Positions 63,140 to 64,000 of a stretch of DNA of 64,000 bases are shown here, piece by piece. The translations under genes were made by a program, and so were the position numbers. This stretch comes from Acidovorax sp. FJL06. GTDB taxonomy: Bacteria; Pseudomonadota; Gammaproteobacteria; Burkholderiales; Burkholderiaceae_C. The notes beneath the pieces are model-generated. The model saw nothing but the letters and a program-made list of their open reading frames with translations. It had not been told where the DNA came from and searched no databases. The first letter of the stretch is position 1, and each line of letters starts with the position of its first letter. The stretch is from NCBI RefSeq assembly GCF_003852545.1, contig NZ_QAJR01000003.1, forward strand, positions 37,551 through 101,550. Reading direction: 5' to 3'.

Positions 63140-63447
63140 GGCGTAACAGGGCGGCACAAACACGGTGTCCAGAAGCCGATGGACCACAGTAACCCCTGGG
63201 CTGTCCATTGTGCAAAGAAGGCCTTGAGGCAGGTCGTCACAGCCCCCCTTGCCCGGCATGGCAGCGGCCGCCCGTTGCAAACTGGCAACAATGTCTTGAT
63301 GCGCATCAAGAAACACCCAGAGACAAGCGAACCAAGGCGCACCCGCGGCACCAGTCCACAGCCCCAGGGGCCTGCGTTCTTGTTCCTGTCTTGCGCGCGT
63401 GCCGCCTTCCGGTATGGTCAGGCCCCTGGTCTTTGTGGAGATGGTCC

Positions 63448-63780
63448 ATGACAAACACCCCCTTTGCCGCCGCCGGCGGCCTGGCCTTGGCGGCGGCCTT
63501 GATGGCAGGCTGCGCCAGCCACGGGCGCCCGCCTGCGGCGCCCGGCGCACCAGTGGCCACGGCCCAGGCACCCGGCGGGCTGTGCAATGCGCAACCGGCC
63601 CAGGGGGTGGTGGGCCAAAACAGCACGGCGTCGGTGGCAGAGTCGGCGCGGGCCCGCTCGGGCGCACAGATGGTGCGCATTCTGCGGCCCGGCCAGATGG
63701 TCACCAAAGAGTTCGATACCCAGCGGCTGAACCTGGAGGTGGACGCCAGCGGGCGCATTGTGGCCGTGCGCTGCGGCTAA
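63448..63780 (+). CDS. I78-family peptidase-inhibitor-like lipoprotein
   Basis: Secreted lipoprotein of 110 residues: signal peptide with lipobox LMAGC, a Pro/Ala-rich linker, and a 65-residue domain matching the I78 inhibitor family. NAQPAQGVVGQNST, ARSGAQMVRILRPGQMVT and the C-terminal RLNLEVDASGRIVAVRCG are the family pattern. GTGGAG precedes the ATG. The Cys of the lipobox would be lipid-anchored to the outer membrane. The target protease is unknown. Confidence 0.82.
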   Translation: MTNTPFAAAGGLALAAALMAGCASHGRPPAAPGAPVATAQAPGGLCNAQPAQGVVGQNSTASVAESARARSGAQMVRILRPGQMVTKEFDTQRLNLEVDASGRIVAVRCG

Positions 63781-63799
63781 GCCCGCCGGCCAGCCAAAA

Positions 63800-63852
63800 T
63801 GCTTCTCTTTTGATAGCTTATAGCGCCCTCCTGGAAAGCGCTAGCGGCCGTT
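63800..63852. repeat. AGCGC-family hairpin repeat before hemW end
   Basis: GCTTCTCTTTTGATAGCTTA, TAGCGCCCTCCTGGAAAGCG and CTAGCGGCC form a good copy of the repeat, between the inhibitor gene and the convergent hemW gene. No T-run, but the hairpin may separate the two transcripts. Confidence 0.7.
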
Positions 63853-63884
63853 TTCCCCTGACAAGTCGGGCAAACAGGACCGAC

Positions 63885-64000
63885 TCAGTCGGCCAGGAAC
63901 AGCTCCTGCAGGTCGCTCAGAAAATCAAAGCCCCGCTCGGTCGGGCGCACATGGGCCAGGTCGCGCTCAATCAGGCCTTTGCTCTCCGCCGCCTTCAGCC
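63885..64000 (-). CDS. hemW: HemW C-terminus (radical SAM haem chaperone), partial
   Basis: Only the last 38 codons lie inside the window. The translated end, GLIERDLAHVRPTERGFDFL then SDLQELFLAD, matches the C-terminal winged region of HemW (oxygen-independent coproporphyrinogen III oxidase-like). The radical SAM core would lie beyond 64000. Identification rests on this tail only. Confidence 0.65.
   Translation of the reverse strand, partial: LKAAESKGLIERDLAHVRPTERGFDFLSDLQELFLAD

Overview
The window is about 64 kb of GC-rich bacterial chromosome, probably from the Comamonadaceae (an Acidovorax-like betaproteobacterium). This is inferred from protein flavour (Urt urea importer, GntP/Otn acid-sugar operon, DUF3334 and darcynin proteins) and from two families of short intergenic repeats: the 'TTTGATAGCT..AGCGC' hairpin and the 'GGGCTGAGCTTGTCGAAGCC' element. 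No phage, plasmid or CRISPR was seen. The only mobile-like DNA is small hairpin or MITE-like elements. Most proteins are ordinary metabolic, transport and signalling genes; the interest lies in arrangement, regulation and broken or rebuilt genes.

Layout, 0-10 kb: a decayed, internally deleted copy of a patatin-like lipoprotein gene lies upstream of an intact one. Next come a FadR-type GntR regulator and a five-gene operon for four-carbon sugar acids (GntP permease, LtnD dehydrogenase, OtnK kinase, OtnC decarboxylase, OtnI isomerase). 10-20.5 kb: a 2-oxoglutarate oxygenase divergent from a nucleoside deaminase and a RutR-like TetR regulator, then a co-directional block of ferredoxin, flavodoxin-fold oxidoreductase, cytosine-deaminase-like amidohydrolase, Rid protein, creatininase-like amidase, NMT1-type ABC importer and FAD-dependent dehydrogenase. 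A sequence very close to the RutR operator sits directly before this block. I read it as an uncharacterised uptake and degradation pathway for a nitrogen heterocycle.

20.5-36.6 kb: ureD stands alone. It is followed by a membrane-anchored binding protein with a hybrid histidine kinase, a divergent receiver-kinase whose phospho-accepting His is Glu, an aminotransferase, an adenylate cyclase with a PilZ-like tail, and the urea importer urtABCDE. urtE is cut off from urtD by a roughly 0.8 kb nested palindrome. 37-50 kb: an MFS exporter, a darcynin protein, an SDR relic, a Crp/Fnr regulator, a molybdenum hydroxylase (large and small subunits split by a 270-bp inverted-repeat element), a diguanylate cyclase, a DUF917 protein, a CheX-like protein and an MgtA-type P-type ATPase with a possible leader peptide.

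49.6-64 kb: a LuxR-type response regulator and an NCS1 permease fused to a hybrid histidine kinase read divergently from the urease operon ureA-ureJ-ureB-ureC-GNAT-ureE-ureF-ureG. tRNA-Ser(UGA), a second diguanylate cyclase, an I78-inhibitor-like lipoprotein and the end of hemW follow. Taken together, the heterocycle block could release ammonia or urea, Urt imports urea, urease splits it, and the NCS1-kinase pair may sense a related nitrogen compound. That link is inference from gene order.
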